A DNA stretch of 64,000 bases from Candidatus Limimorpha caballi (GTDB taxonomy: Bacteria > Bacteroidota > Bacteroidia > Bacteroidales > F082). The position numbers and the translations under genes were made by a program. Below the pieces are notes generated by a model that saw only the letters and a program-made list of their open reading frames with translations, was not told the DNA's origin and did no database searches. The DNA lies in contig JAGHUX010000006.1 of assembly GCA_018064605.1 (NCBI GenBank), forward strand, positions 62,001 through 126,000, given 5' to 3'. Shown piece by piece: positions 8,107 to 16,610 of the stretch (position 1 is its first letter; each line of letters opens with the position of its first letter).

Positions 8107-9864
8107 TCATTTCACATCCACCTTGATCTGCAGTTCATCCAGCTGTTCCTGCGCGATCTGTGACGGCGACTCCGCCATGACATCGCGGCCCTGGTTGTTC
8201 TTCGGGAATGCGATGAAGTCGCGGATGCTGTCCTGGCCGCCGAAGAGCGAGCAGAGGCGGTCGAAGCCGAAGGCGAGGCCTGCGTGAGGCGGTGCGCCAT
8301 ATTCAAAGGCGTTCATCAGAAAGCCGAACTGCTCCTGCGCCTTCTCGTCGGTGAAGCCGAGGGTGTGGAACATCTTCCTCTGGAGGTTTTTGTCGTGGAT
8401 ACGCACAGAACCGCCGCCGACCTCGACGCCGTTTAGCACGATGTCGTATGCGTTGGCGCGGATGTCGCCCCAGCGTTCCGGCTGTTCGAGAAGGTACTCA
8501 TCTTCAGGTTTCGGTGCCGTGAACGGATGGTGCATCGCATAGAAACGCTGCGTCTCCTCGTCCCATTCGAGAAGCGGGAAGTCGATGACCCACAACGGTT
8601 TGTAGTTGTACGGGTCGCGGAGTCCGAGCTGGTTGCCCATCTCAAGACGGAGCGCGTTCATCTGCACCCTCACCGGCATCGCCTTGCCGCTCATGACGAG
8701 AAGCATGTCGCCCGGTTTCGCACCGCATTTGTCGAGCCATGTCTTAAGAATCTCAGGTGTATAAAATTTATCTACAGATGACTTGATCGAGCCGTCTTCG
8801 TTGTATTTCACATAGACGAGGCCTTTCGCCCCGACCTGCGGACGTTTCACGAAATCGGTCAAGGCGTCGGTCTGCTTGCGCGTGTAGTTAGCGCAACCCT
8901 CGGCGTTGATGGCGACAACGAGTTCAGCTTCATCAAACACAGAGAATCCGTGGCCTTTGGCGACATCGTTGAGTTCGACGAACTTCATTCCGAAACGGAT
9001 GTCCGGCTTGTCGCTGCCGTAATATTTCATCGCGTCGTGCCATGTCATGCGCGGGAAGTCACCGAATTCGAGGCCTTTGATAGTCTTGAAGAGATGTTTC
9101 GCGAGGCCTTCGAACATGTTGATGACGTCTTCCTGCTCGACGAACGACATCTCGCAGTCGATCTGCGTGAACTCTGGCTGGCGGTCGGCGCGGAGGTCCT
9201 CATCGCGGAAGCAGCGCACGATCTGGAAGTAACGGTCGAAGCCGGAGACCATGAGCAGCTGCTTGAACTGCTGCGGTGACTGCGGGAGAGCGTAGAACTC
9301 GCCCGGGTTCATCCTCGACGGGACGATGAAGTCGCGGGCGCCTTCTGGCGTTGACTTGATGAGGCAAGGCGTCTCGATTTCAAGGAAGTCGTTGCCCGAC
9401 AGATATTTACGCACCTCCTGGGCCATGTTGTGGCGGAGGATGATGTTATTCTTGACCGGGTTGCGGCGGAGGTCGAGGTAACGGTATTTCATGCGGATGT
9501 CGTCGCCGCCGTCCGACTGGTCTTCAATGGTGAAAGGCGGCACCTTGGAGGTCGTGAGGATGTTGAGGCTCTCAACTTTTATCTCGATGTCGCCTGTCGG
9601 GTTCTTCGGGTTCTTCGACTCGCGTTCAACCACGGTACCTTTCGCCTGGACGACGTATTCGCGTCCGATTTCGCGGGCGGTCTTCAAAGTTTCAGCTGAT
9701 GTAACTCCTTCTTGCAGAAAGAGTTGTGTTATTCCGTAACGGTCGCGGAGGTCGATCCAGACCAGTGCGCCCTTGTCGCGCACACGCTGCACCCATCCGC
9801 TCAAAGTGACTTCCTGGCCCACGTTTGCCATGCGAAGTTCACCGCAAGTGTTAGTTCTGAACAT
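8107..9864 (-). CDS. aspS: Aspartyl-tRNA synthetase
   Basis: Charges tRNA-Asp with aspartate; cytoplasmic class II synthetase. The 585 residues hold the N-terminal OB-fold anticodon-binding domain ([22 protein letters not shown]), class II motif 2 ([20 protein letters not shown]), the bacterial GAD insert in the middle, and motif 3 (GLAFGFDRL) near the end. Length is normal for bacterial AspRS. A TTG upstream at 9873 is possible, but the ATG at 9864 gives the usual start [11 protein letters not shown]. It heads the leftward run aspS - restriction gene - methyltransferase - pfkA. Confidence 0.96.
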   Translation of the reverse strand: MFRTNTCGELRMANVGQEVTLSGWVQRVRDKGALVWIDLRDRYGITQLFLQEGVTSAETLKTAREIGREYVVQAKGTVVERESKNPKNPTGDIEIKVESLNILTTSKVPPFTIEDQSDGGDDIRMKYRYLDLRRNPVKNNIILRHNMAQEVRKYLSGNDFLEIETPCLIKSTPEGARDFIVPSRMNPGEFYALPQSPQQFKQLLMVSGFDRYFQIVRCFRDEDLRADRQPEFTQIDCEMSFVEQEDVINMFEGLAKHLFKTIKGLEFGDFPRMTWHDAMKYYGSDKPDIRFGMKFVELNDVAKGHGFSVFDEAELVVAINAEGCANYTRKQTDALTDFVKRPQVGAKGLVYVKYNEDGSIKSSVDKFYTPEILKTWLDKCGAKPGDMLLVMSGKAMPVRVQMNALRLEMGNQLGLRDPYNYKPLWVIDFPLLEWDEETQRFYAMHHPFTAPKPEDEYLLEQPERWGDIRANAYDIVLNGVEVGGGSVRIHDKNLQRKMFHTLGFTDEKAQEQFGFLMNAFEYGAPPHAGLAFGFDRLCSLFGGQDSIRDFIAFPKNNQGRDVMAESPSQIAQEQLDELQIKVDVK

Positions 9865-9901
9865 ATAATCCAAAAATTTTGTTTCTATTAATTATAAGGT
9901 G

Positions 9902-9909
9902 CAAAAATA
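9902..9909 (-). promoter_or_regulatory. -7 box TATTTTTG of aspS
   Basis: Leftward TAnnTTTG match about 40 bases upstream of the aspS ATG. No convincing -33 element is seen. Confidence 0.45.
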
Positions 9910-9946
9910 CACAATTTTATGAAGTGCGGGGAAAAAATAATTAATT

Positions 9947-10094
9947 AGTTAGCGCGAGTACTTTTTCTTGAAACATGGCGGTAAGTGGTTTTGAAAACAT
10001 AGTTAGCGCGAGTATTTTTTCTTGAAATATGGCGGTAAGTGGTTTTAAAAACATAGTTAGCGCGAATATTTTTTCCTGAAACATGGCGGTAAGT
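9947..10094 (+). repeat. Three 54-bp imperfect tandem repeats upstream of ATPase gene
   Basis: Units at 9947-10000, 10001-10054 and 10055-10094 (third truncated to 40 bases). Each begins AGTTAGCGCGA, runs through a T-rich stretch, then GAAA(C/T)ATGGCGGTAAGTGG. Units 1 and 2 end in the small inverted repeat GTTTT-N-AAAAC in which only the middle base differs (G or A). The third unit breaks off where the promoter of the following gene begins. The units touch each other with no spacers, so this is not a CRISPR array. Confidence 0.9.
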
Positions 10095-10105
10095 ATATTA
10101 TTTTG

Positions 10106-10113
10106 TATATTTG
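10106..10113 (+). promoter_or_regulatory. -7 box TATATTTG of ATPase gene
   Basis: Match to TAnnTTTG, 20 bases upstream of the ATG at 10133. The -33 region falls inside the third repeat unit, so the repeats overlap the promoter. Confidence 0.5.
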
Positions 10114-10132
10114 CAGCAAAAAATAATCCACG

Positions 10133-11560
10133 ATGGAAAACATTTTCGGAAGAAAAAAAGAGCAGGAAACACTGAAAAATTGCTTCGAATCGCATGAAGC
10201 TGAATTGATTGCGGTATATGGTCGCCGCAGGGTAGGCAAGACATTTCTCGTAAGGAACTATTGCAATGACAATTTTGATTTTTATGCCACGGGAATTTAC
10301 GAAGGGACAAAAAAAGAACAGCTTGCTGTTTTCCATAAGCAGCTTTGCGATTATTCTAAAACCCCCTACCCTACTGTTGACAATTGGTTTGACGCATTCG
10401 ACCAACTAAAACATTATATATCAACACTTGACAAAGAGAAAATCATAATATTCCTTGATGAATTGCCTTGGTTCGACACTGCCCGTTCAAGGTTTCTGAA
10501 AGCTTTTGAACTATTCTGGAACAGTTACGCATCAGCACGTCCAAATATTAAATTGATTATCTGTGGTTCGGCAACGACATGGATGATTTCCAACATTTTC
10601 GGCAGCAAAGGCGGACTTTACAACCGCGTCACAAGAAAAATAAAACTATCGATGTTCAATCTTTATGAAACCGAAACTTATTTAAAATCAAGAGGAATTA
10701 CCTGGAACCGCTATCAGATTTCGGAGGCGTACATGATTTTCGGAGGCGTGCCATATTATTTGAAAATGCTTCAAAAGGGACGCAGTCTTGCGCAAAACAT
10801 AGATGATATAATGTTTTCAGAAAACGCAGAATTAAAAGACGAATACAAGTTTCTCTTCCGTTCGCTCTTCAAAGATTCCACATTGTATGAAAAAATAATC
10901 GGATTACTCGAAACAAAATCGAACGGCCTGACTCGTGGTGAAATTATTAAGTCGTTGAATATCAATGATGGTGGCTCTTTAACAAAAGTCCTAAACGATC
11001 TTTGCGATTGTGATTTCGTCAGAAAATACACGCCTTTTGAGAAAAAGGAAAGAGACGCTATTTTTCAACTTACGGACTTTTTCACATTGTTCCACCACAA
11101 ATTCATTGCCGATGGCAAACACAATGACGAGCATTTTTGGACCAATATGGTTGACTCGCCAGAACGCCGGGTGTGGAGTGGATATGCTTTTGAACAACTC
11201 TGCTTACATCATATCTCACAGATTAAGAATAAGTTAGGAATCAGCGGCGTACTTACAGACACTTTCTCATGGTATTGCCCTAAAAGCGATGAATACGATG
11301 GCGGCCAGATTGACCTCGTCATTGACCGCCGCGACCAGGTCATCAACCTATGCGAAATGAAATATTCAATCAATGAATATACAATCACGAAAAAATACAG
11401 CGATGAGATGATAGACAGAATGGAACTTTTCCGTATGAAAACCAAGACGAAGAAGGCACTCCATCTCACCATGGTGACGACATACGGTCTCAAAACCAAC
11501 GCCTATTCATCAGCGATACAAAACGACGTGACATTAGATGACCTTTTTATTGATTGTTAG
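10133..11560 (+). CDS. ATPase with C-terminal DUF234/PD-(D/E)XK nuclease-fold domain
   Basis: A 475-residue protein of the archaeal-type ATPase family common in Bacteroidota and archaea. It has a P-loop (Walker A, GRRRVGKT, residues 30-37), Walker B (IIIFLDELPW, Asp109-Glu110), a sensor-like ICGSATTWM, a winged-helix-like middle (about 265-330), and a C-terminal DUF234 segment. That segment shows Asp394 in QIDLVID and Glu408-Met-Lys410 in CEMKY, the PD-(D/E)XK arrangement, so the catalytic residues look intact. Its biological role is not established; defence or mobile-element associations have been suggested for the family. Three tandem repeats lie directly in front. Its end overlaps the convergent U32 gene by 14 bases. 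A+T content looks higher than in neighbouring housekeeping genes. Confidence 0.85.
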   Translation: MENIFGRKKEQETLKNCFESHEAELIAVYGRRRVGKTFLVRNYCNDNFDFYATGIYEGTKKEQLAVFHKQLCDYSKTPYPTVDNWFDAFDQLKHYISTLDKEKIIIFLDELPWFDTARSRFLKAFELFWNSYASARPNIKLIICGSATTWMISNIFGSKGGLYNRVTRKIKLSMFNLYETETYLKSRGITWNRYQISEAYMIFGGVPYYLKMLQKGRSLAQNIDDIMFSENAELKDEYKFLFRSLFKDSTLYEKIIGLLETKSNGLTRGEIIKSLNINDGGSLTKVLNDLCDCDFVRKYTPFEKKERDAIFQLTDFFTLFHHKFIADGKHNDEHFWTNMVDSPERRVWSGYAFEQLCLHHISQIKNKLGISGVLTDTFSWYCPKSDEYDGGQIDLVIDRRDQVINLCEMKYSINEYTITKKYSDEMIDRMELFRMKTKTKKALHLTMVTTYGLKTNAYSSAIQNDVTLDDLFIDC

Positions 11561-13433
11561 AACTTTTTGAGTTTTCACAAACCACCTTCATCCTGCAATT
11601 CCCGCAGTCAAAGTCAAGGCGGAAACGACCTTTGTCATTGCTGATATATAAAGGTAGAGCCGGTTTCCCGGTTTCCTTAGAACACATCCCGTTGGCGTAA
11701 CGGATGCAATGCTTGGTCGTCATAACCACAACATCACCATCAGGCATTGCTTTCTCCAAACCGTCGGAAATATCTTCAACTCCGTGATTTTCATAAAATT
11801 GACGCGATGCAGAGTTTGTCACGTTGCCCAAATATGAAAGCGTTTTTTCGGGATATTGAAGGTCTTGTCTCTGAAATTTTCTGATCTCTCTGTTCTGCCT
11901 GTGTTCCTCAACCAAAGCGTCTTCGAGCTTCACCACAAGCTGTCGTTTCAACTCGCCAAGCGCCGATGCCGGGATGAAATACGGCCGACTGAAATCAATG
12001 TCTATATTCGCGACAACGAACTTCGTGTCGCCCCATTGCGAGAGCTTTGTCCGAATTGTGTCCATAGCCTTTTCAGGATTGTTGGCCTGCGACAAATCCA
12101 ATTGTAAAGACGCACTCACTTCTTGATTTTCAAGGCTTTGATGTGCGACAAAAAGCTCAATTCCGCTTTCTTTCTCAGCAAGTCGCAAACTGATTTTTTC
12201 CTTACGTTGTCCTGTCGAGTTTTCAACAGATTTCTGCCAGACGATGTCGAAATTACGGTAAAGCCTGACATGAGGCGGAATAGCTTGGAACAAGCGAGAC
12301 GAGGTAATGAGCAGATTGTTTTCATTATTTCTGAATGACTTAGGTACTGTTTCGACACCGTTCACGTTGAACCCCTGGAGTTCGTTGTTCTTGTCGAGGA
12401 AACAGAGACCGTCGCCGTTATGAAATTCAGCGTTACTGTTGATAATCAACTTATTGCCATTGATTCTTTCAATCGTCCCGACGTATTCGCCCATCGATTT
12501 CGGGGTGAAAGGCGCGTCGATGTTTTTCTGACGACCGTGTACGAAATAATCGCTGAAGCAACGATTGAACGATTTCTCAAGATTCGGCACAAAGGCAGGA
12601 ACCGAAATGCCATGCGACGAGCGTTCCAAATCGGAGCGTCTTTCTATGATTTTATCTATTTCACGACGATAAAACGCCGTCGTATTCTTCACATAATCAG
12701 CGTCTTTCAATCGTCCTTCGATTTTAAATGATGTAATTCCAGCGTCAATGAGTTCTTCAAGATTTCCGGAATTGTTTAAATCACGAAGTGAAAGCAGATG
12801 CCTGTTATTAATTAATGTATGTCCGTCTTCATCTTCGAGATTCCAGGCGAGACGGCACGGCTGCGCACACGCCCCTCGGTTGGCGGAACGGTGTCCAATA
12901 ACGTGGCTCAAATAACACTGACCGCTGTAACAGACGCATAAAGCACCATGAACGAAGAACTCCAAAGGAACCGTCGTTTTTGAACGAATGTCTTTTATAT
13001 CATTGATACTCAATTCCCTTGCAAGCACGACCTGCGAAAAACCAACATCTTCAAGGAACTTCACTTTTTCAGCGGAGATGTTATGACATTGCGTCGAGGC
13101 ATGAAACGCGATTGGCGGCATGTCTGCCATCTTAAGAAGTGCCATGTCCTGCACGATAAGCGCGTCAACACCGGCATTCCAACAATCCCATGCAATCTTA
13201 CGAGCCTGCTCTAACTCATTGTCAAACAACAAAGTATTTAGCGTGACATACACTTTCGCGTCGAAAATGGCGGCATGACGGCACAACTTTTCAATGTCTT
13301 CGATGCTGTTGCCGACTTTCTCGCGGGCGCCGAAGCTCGGACCGCCGATATAAACAGCATCAGCACCGTGATTGATGGCAGCAATGCCGACTTCAAGATT
13401 TTTTGCAGGAGATAAAAGTTCTATTTTCTTCAT
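11547..13433 (-). CDS. U32 peptidase family protein, RlhA-like
   Basis: A 628-residue member of the U32 family. Despite the name, characterised members with this architecture (RlhA/YdcP) hydroxylate 23S rRNA, while others act in ubiquinone synthesis or tRNA modification. The N-terminal barrel carries the family start ELLSPAKNLE and DAVYIGG, and the signature EFFVHGALCVCYSGQCYLS with several Cys. It is followed by ANRGACAQPCR and a C-terminal extension ending with Cys pairs (CGNCRMKVVC), typical of Bacteroidota members. The clustered Cys suggest an iron-sulphur centre. rRNA hydroxylation is inference. The start ATG at 13433 lies next to a 24-bp repeat array. Confidence 0.87.
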   Translation of the reverse strand: MKKIELLSPAKNLEVGIAAINHGADAVYIGGPSFGAREKVGNSIEDIEKLCRHAAIFDAKVYVTLNTLLFDNELEQARKIAWDCWNAGVDALIVQDMALLKMADMPPIAFHASTQCHNISAEKVKFLEDVGFSQVVLARELSINDIKDIRSKTTVPLEFFVHGALCVCYSGQCYLSHVIGHRSANRGACAQPCRLAWNLEDEDGHTLINNRHLLSLRDLNNSGNLEELIDAGITSFKIEGRLKDADYVKNTTAFYRREIDKIIERRSDLERSSHGISVPAFVPNLEKSFNRCFSDYFVHGRQKNIDAPFTPKSMGEYVGTIERINGNKLIINSNAEFHNGDGLCFLDKNNELQGFNVNGVETVPKSFRNNENNLLITSSRLFQAIPPHVRLYRNFDIVWQKSVENSTGQRKEKISLRLAEKESGIELFVAHQSLENQEVSASLQLDLSQANNPEKAMDTIRTKLSQWGDTKFVVANIDIDFSRPYFIPASALGELKRQLVVKLEDALVEEHRQNREIRKFQRQDLQYPEKTLSYLGNVTNSASRQFYENHGVEDISDGLEKAMPDGDVVVMTTKHCIRYANGMCSKETGKPALPLYISNDKGRFRLDFDCGNCRMKVVCENSKSSNNQ

Positions 13434-13438
13434 GGATA

Positions 13439-13446
13439 CAAAGTTA
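13439..13446 (-). promoter_or_regulatory. Possible -7 box TAACTTTG of U32 gene
   Basis: Leftward match to TAnnTTTG formed at the edge of the first 24-bp repeat unit, only 5 bases from the U32 ATG. If used, the transcript would be nearly leaderless. Other repeat units carry the weaker form TAACTTGTG. Confidence 0.3.
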
Positions 13447-13527
13447 CACGGGTTTTTTTAACACAAGTTACACAAGTTTTTTTAACACAAGTTGCACGGG
13501 TTTTTTGACACAAGTTACATGGGTTTT
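13441..13527. repeat. 24-bp tandem repeat, about 3.6 copies
   Basis: Units at 13441-13464, 13465-13488, 13489-13511 (23 bases) and a partial copy from 13512. The unit is AAGTTACACGGG followed by a T run and AACAC, with substitutions in each copy. It fills almost the whole gap between the stop of the radical SAM gene and the start of the U32 gene. Confidence 0.88.
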
Positions 13528-13531
13528 AAAA

Positions 13532-15247
13532 TCATTTGATGAAAAAAATACTTCCGACATCAACGAGTTCATCGTTATATAATTCTATGATTTTCATTTT
13601 GTTACGTCTGATAAACTTCTTCAGTTCCTTGCATTCTTTTAGATGATTCAGCGAACCGCAGACCACGACATTGTCGCCGAAAAGTCCGCAGCAACCAGGG
13701 AAGAAACCATATTTTTGTCCCGGCAGCACAATTTGTTGAGGATCAACGTAAAAGACATTGAAACCATTCTTTTCAAGCACCTTCTTGATACCCAAGTCGG
13801 ATGTGATATAATTCTTAGAATTTAACGCCAAAAGATTGCAACGCGTATATCCTTGGTTTACATTTATTTGCAAAGATTTCTTCCACAATTTTTCATCTGA
13901 AAATTGTAGATTGTGAATCAAAATATTGTCAATTCCGACGGCATTATAATGAACAGTTTCAGGATATTTGCCACCAACAGGCTTATCACCTTTGATGACC
14001 GGCAATTTAATTTTCTCTATCCATTCGTCTGGCGTATTTGAAGCACAAATAATTGATTTACAATCTCTTTCATTATCACAGAAAAAGAAAATATCGGGAT
14101 GTGATGAGATTGACGGATAGGCGAGATTTGAAGGCTCGAGCCAGACGACCCTTCCGAGAGTTTCAAGTTTTTCACGAGCTTCAGCGGGCATCGTCGCACT
14201 TGCAATTATGGTTGTTTCATTTACTGAAGACGATGTTTTTAGAGCCTTGTAATTTACTGATTTATAGATTGTTTCAAGTCTTTTTTTATTCTCACCCTTA
14301 TAACCGATAGCATGAGGTATTTGGTTTTCAGCGACTTCGATTACGACAGACGATTTGCCTGTTTTTTTGACTGTCAAGTCATCTGAATGAAAACACTGCG
14401 ATTTTTCAGCAATTTCAATTGCATTTTCAATCTTGTTTCTCCAAATTTTAGAGAAGACCATTTCTGCGAAGTTTGCATGGTACGGCCCGGCGACACACGC
14501 CTGATTATCAAGGTCTTCGGATGTATGAAGCCCTATTCTGAGAACTTTCACGCCATTATTTGAAAAATATTCGTACAGTGTTGCGCTTTGTTCGGCGGCC
14601 TCATCAAGTGAAAGCGGCACATATTTCCTTTCACGGTAAAGACGTTCCAACTCTGTGTCTTTCACCACGATACAAGGATAAATGCGCGTTTCCGCAGCAC
14701 CAAGTCGGACAATATCACGAGCCGTCTGCATATCATTTTCAAAAGTGTCGAAAGGCAGTCCGAGCATCATTTGAAGTCCGAGCGTAATCCCTTCATTGTT
14801 AATTATTTGCGAAGCAATCTCAATATCTTTGAAAGTATGTCCGCGGCCACATTTCGACAAAATCTCATCGTTTGTCGTCTGTGCGCCGAGTTCAATATTT
14901 TTCATTCCAAAATCCTTCAGGATTCTGACCCGTTTTTCATCGATATAGTCAGGTCGGGTGCTGCATCTGACGCCGTCAACGAGGCCATTTTCGAGGTATG
15001 GCTGCACGATTTTCAGGAAGTCGTCCTGCATTTTTACGGGCAGTCCGGTGAAATTTCCGCCGAAAAAAGCGACTTCCACGAACTTTTCTCCAGATGGAAA
15101 TGTTGAAAGATGCTTTTCGATTATTCTTTTAACATCTTGAATATCAGGAAGATGTTGTTTACCAGTGATGCTAAATTGGTTGCAATAGACGCATCTGTAA
15201 GGGCATGCGAGTTCGGGCAGAAATATCGGTATGTTGTAATGTTTCAT
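13532..15247 (-). CDS. Radical SAM protein fused to DUF6873-like GME-fold domain
   Basis: A 571-residue two-part protein. The N-terminal part (about 1-360) is a radical SAM enzyme of the Elp3-like/HemN-like group: start MKHYNIPIFLPELAC and the cluster motif Cys15-x3-Cys19-x2-Cys22, then FFGGNFTGLP and a radical-SAM C-terminal region. The C-terminal part (from about 370) resembles DUF6873, assigned to the guanidino-group-modifying (GME) fold of amidinotransferases and deiminases: HPDIFFF (His383), NQGYTRCNLLAL, ITSDLGIKKVL, LPGQKYGFFPGCCG, VDVGSIFF. The substrate of neither part is known. A longer TTG start at 15298 is possible, but family members begin at the chosen Met. The fusion itself is unusual as far as I know. 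Confidence 0.8.
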   Translation of the reverse strand: MKHYNIPIFLPELACPYRCVYCNQFSITGKQHLPDIQDVKRIIEKHLSTFPSGEKFVEVAFFGGNFTGLPVKMQDDFLKIVQPYLENGLVDGVRCSTRPDYIDEKRVRILKDFGMKNIELGAQTTNDEILSKCGRGHTFKDIEIASQIINNEGITLGLQMMLGLPFDTFENDMQTARDIVRLGAAETRIYPCIVVKDTELERLYRERKYVPLSLDEAAEQSATLYEYFSNNGVKVLRIGLHTSEDLDNQACVAGPYHANFAEMVFSKIWRNKIENAIEIAEKSQCFHSDDLTVKKTGKSSVVIEVAENQIPHAIGYKGENKKRLETIYKSVNYKALKTSSSVNETTIIASATMPAEAREKLETLGRVVWLEPSNLAYPSISSHPDIFFFCDNERDCKSIICASNTPDEWIEKIKLPVIKGDKPVGGKYPETVHYNAVGIDNILIHNLQFSDEKLWKKSLQINVNQGYTRCNLLALNSKNYITSDLGIKKVLEKNGFNVFYVDPQQIVLPGQKYGFFPGCCGLFGDNVVVCGSLNHLKECKELKKFIRRNKMKIIELYNDELVDVGSIFFIK

Positions 15248-15282
15248 TTCGGCTTCAAAATTGCGAAATATTCCTGAATTTA

Positions 15283-15316
15283 TTGACTTTTCGTTCAAAA
15301 AAATTTTCTATCTTTG
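15283..15316 (+). promoter_or_regulatory. -33/-7 promoter of four-gene exported cassette
   Basis: TTGAC at 15283-15287 and TATCTTTG at 15309-15316, spaced about 21 bases, followed by a 58-base A+T-rich leader to the ATG at 15375. Confidence 0.55.
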
Positions 15317-15374
15317 CGGGTTATAAAATAAACAAAAAAATTTAAAGTTATTTAGTAATAAATCAAACAAAAAA

Positions 15375-16013
15375 ATGAAGTACATTATCAAAAACATCCT
15401 GGTAATTGCCATGGTTGCGCTTGTCACTCTTGTTGGTGCAACCAGTTGTAAGTCAACAGGTAAGATGTCAAAAAAAGAGTACAAAGCGAAAGTTGAACAA
15501 GCCAAGTCGGACCTCACGGCAATCATTGACGGCACTACGGAATGGAGTTGCGACGAGCAGCAGACCCGTCTTGACCAGATTAAGGAAGTTGACTTCTCGA
15601 AGAAGAATCCTGAAGTTGTTGAGATGATAGACAGGGCACAGCAGGCCATTGACGCATGCAAGGCGGAGCAGGCACAACTCGCTGAAGAGCAGAGGCTTGC
15701 CGAGGAGCAGAGGCTCAGGGAGCTTGAGGAGGCCAACAAGCCGAAGACAGGCATTGAGGAATATCTTGTCAGGATCGCGAATTCGAGCGACACAAAAACA
15801 TCAAACAGGCTTATCAATGAGGCACTTAAGCTCTTCAAATCACCCGACACACCAGTCCTCATCCTCATGAACAACTACGGTGACTACGACAAGCCGACCA
15901 CAGCCGAGAGGTATCTCAACTACATCAAGGATATGAAGAAGGTCGGGGTGAAAGTCAACGACGTGAAGATGGAAGACGGTAAAATTTCGTTATTAGAGTT
16001 AATCAAAAAGTAA
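15375..16013 (+). CDS. Lipoprotein with coiled coil, first gene of exported cassette
   Basis: A 212-residue lipoprotein of unknown function. The signal ends GATSC (Cys25). Residues about 45-125 are charged and helical, with a Glu/Gln-rich coiled coil (from about residue 96). The C-terminal part (about 128-212) reads 'YLVRIANSSDT..SNRLINEALKLF', then 'RYLNYIKDM'. This resembles the core of the product of the next gene ('YVKIVGSKDT..ANRVIDRAEELF', 'QYLERLMRL'), so I infer a shared domain. It begins a run of four genes on the same strand with gaps of 12, -1 and 15 bases, evidently one operon. All four carry export signals. Confidence 0.75.
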   Translation: MKYIIKNILVIAMVALVTLVGATSCKSTGKMSKKEYKAKVEQAKSDLTAIIDGTTEWSCDEQQTRLDQIKEVDFSKKNPEVVEMIDRAQQAIDACKAEQAQLAEEQRLAEEQRLRELEEANKPKTGIEEYLVRIANSSDTKTSNRLINEALKLFKSPDTPVLILMNNYGDYDKPTTAERYLNYIKDMKKVGVKVNDVKMEDGKISLLELIKK

Positions 16014-16025
16014 TTTCCAATTGCC

Positions 16026-16610
16026 ATGAAAAAGATAATATTTGCAGTAGCATTTGCATTTTTTGCACTTACAGGTTTACAGTCGTTTGCGCAGGAGCCG
16101 GAGCTGACGCCGGAGCGCAAGCACGACATTGACAGTCTCGCGCTCGAAAAAGTCCGCGACCTGTCGAAATACGTGAAAATCGTCGGTTCTAAAGACACAC
16201 CATGGAGCGAAGCCAACAGGGTCATCGACCGCGCCGAGGAGCTTTTCGCACCAGACGCAGAGATCGGTGTCTCATCGCTCTCGAAGACAAAAATCGAATA
16301 TTATAAGGTGCGCCAGTACCTTGAGAGACTCATGCGCCTCAACTACGACCGCGTTGAGATTGACTGGTACAAGATACAGTATGTGTCTGATTTACAACGC
16401 CAGCCAGACGGGACCTACGTCGGTGTCATCACCGTGTTCCAGACATTCAAAGGCTATGACGCAGAAGGCAGGCTCATCTATCAGGACACCACGAAGAAAG
16501 ACATCACAGTCTATGTGAAACGCAAGGAGACACAGATCGGCGGCCGTCTCATCGGCTTCTGGGATGTGCTTCTCGGCGACATGAGAGTTAAAGAAACAAC
16601 ATCGAAATAA
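16026..16610 (+). CDS. Exported protein of unknown function, second cassette gene
   Basis: A 194-residue protein with a signal peptide ending LQSFAQ. The mature part is a single alpha/beta domain: helices around KYVKIVGSKDTPWSEANRVI and EYYKVRQYLERLM, then strands (VEIDWYKIQYVS, GTYVGVITVFQTFKGYD, KDITVYVKRKE). The order of helices then strands is compatible with an NTF2-like or cystatin-like fold, which is inference. It resembles the N-terminal domain of the leucine-rich protein encoded two genes on. The stop overlaps the next start (TAATG). Confidence 0.72.
   Translation: MKKIIFAVAFAFFALTGLQSFAQEPELTPERKHDIDSLALEKVRDLSKYVKIVGSKDTPWSEANRVIDRAEELFAPDAEIGVSSLSKTKIEYYKVRQYLERLMRLNYDRVEIDWYKIQYVSDLQRQPDGTYVGVITVFQTFKGYDAEGRLIYQDTTKKDITVYVKRKETQIGGRLIGFWDVLLGDMRVKETTSK

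Noticed and set aside
9947..10094. Possible CRISPR array
   Set aside because: Units are directly adjacent with no spacers, there are only three, and no cas gene is present.
9941..10405. Leftward reading frame through the 54-bp repeats, giving a repeated Ala-Leu-Thr-Met-Phe peptide
   Set aside because: It exists because the 54-bp unit is a multiple of three, has no ribosome site or homology I recognise, and runs antisense into the ATPase gene.
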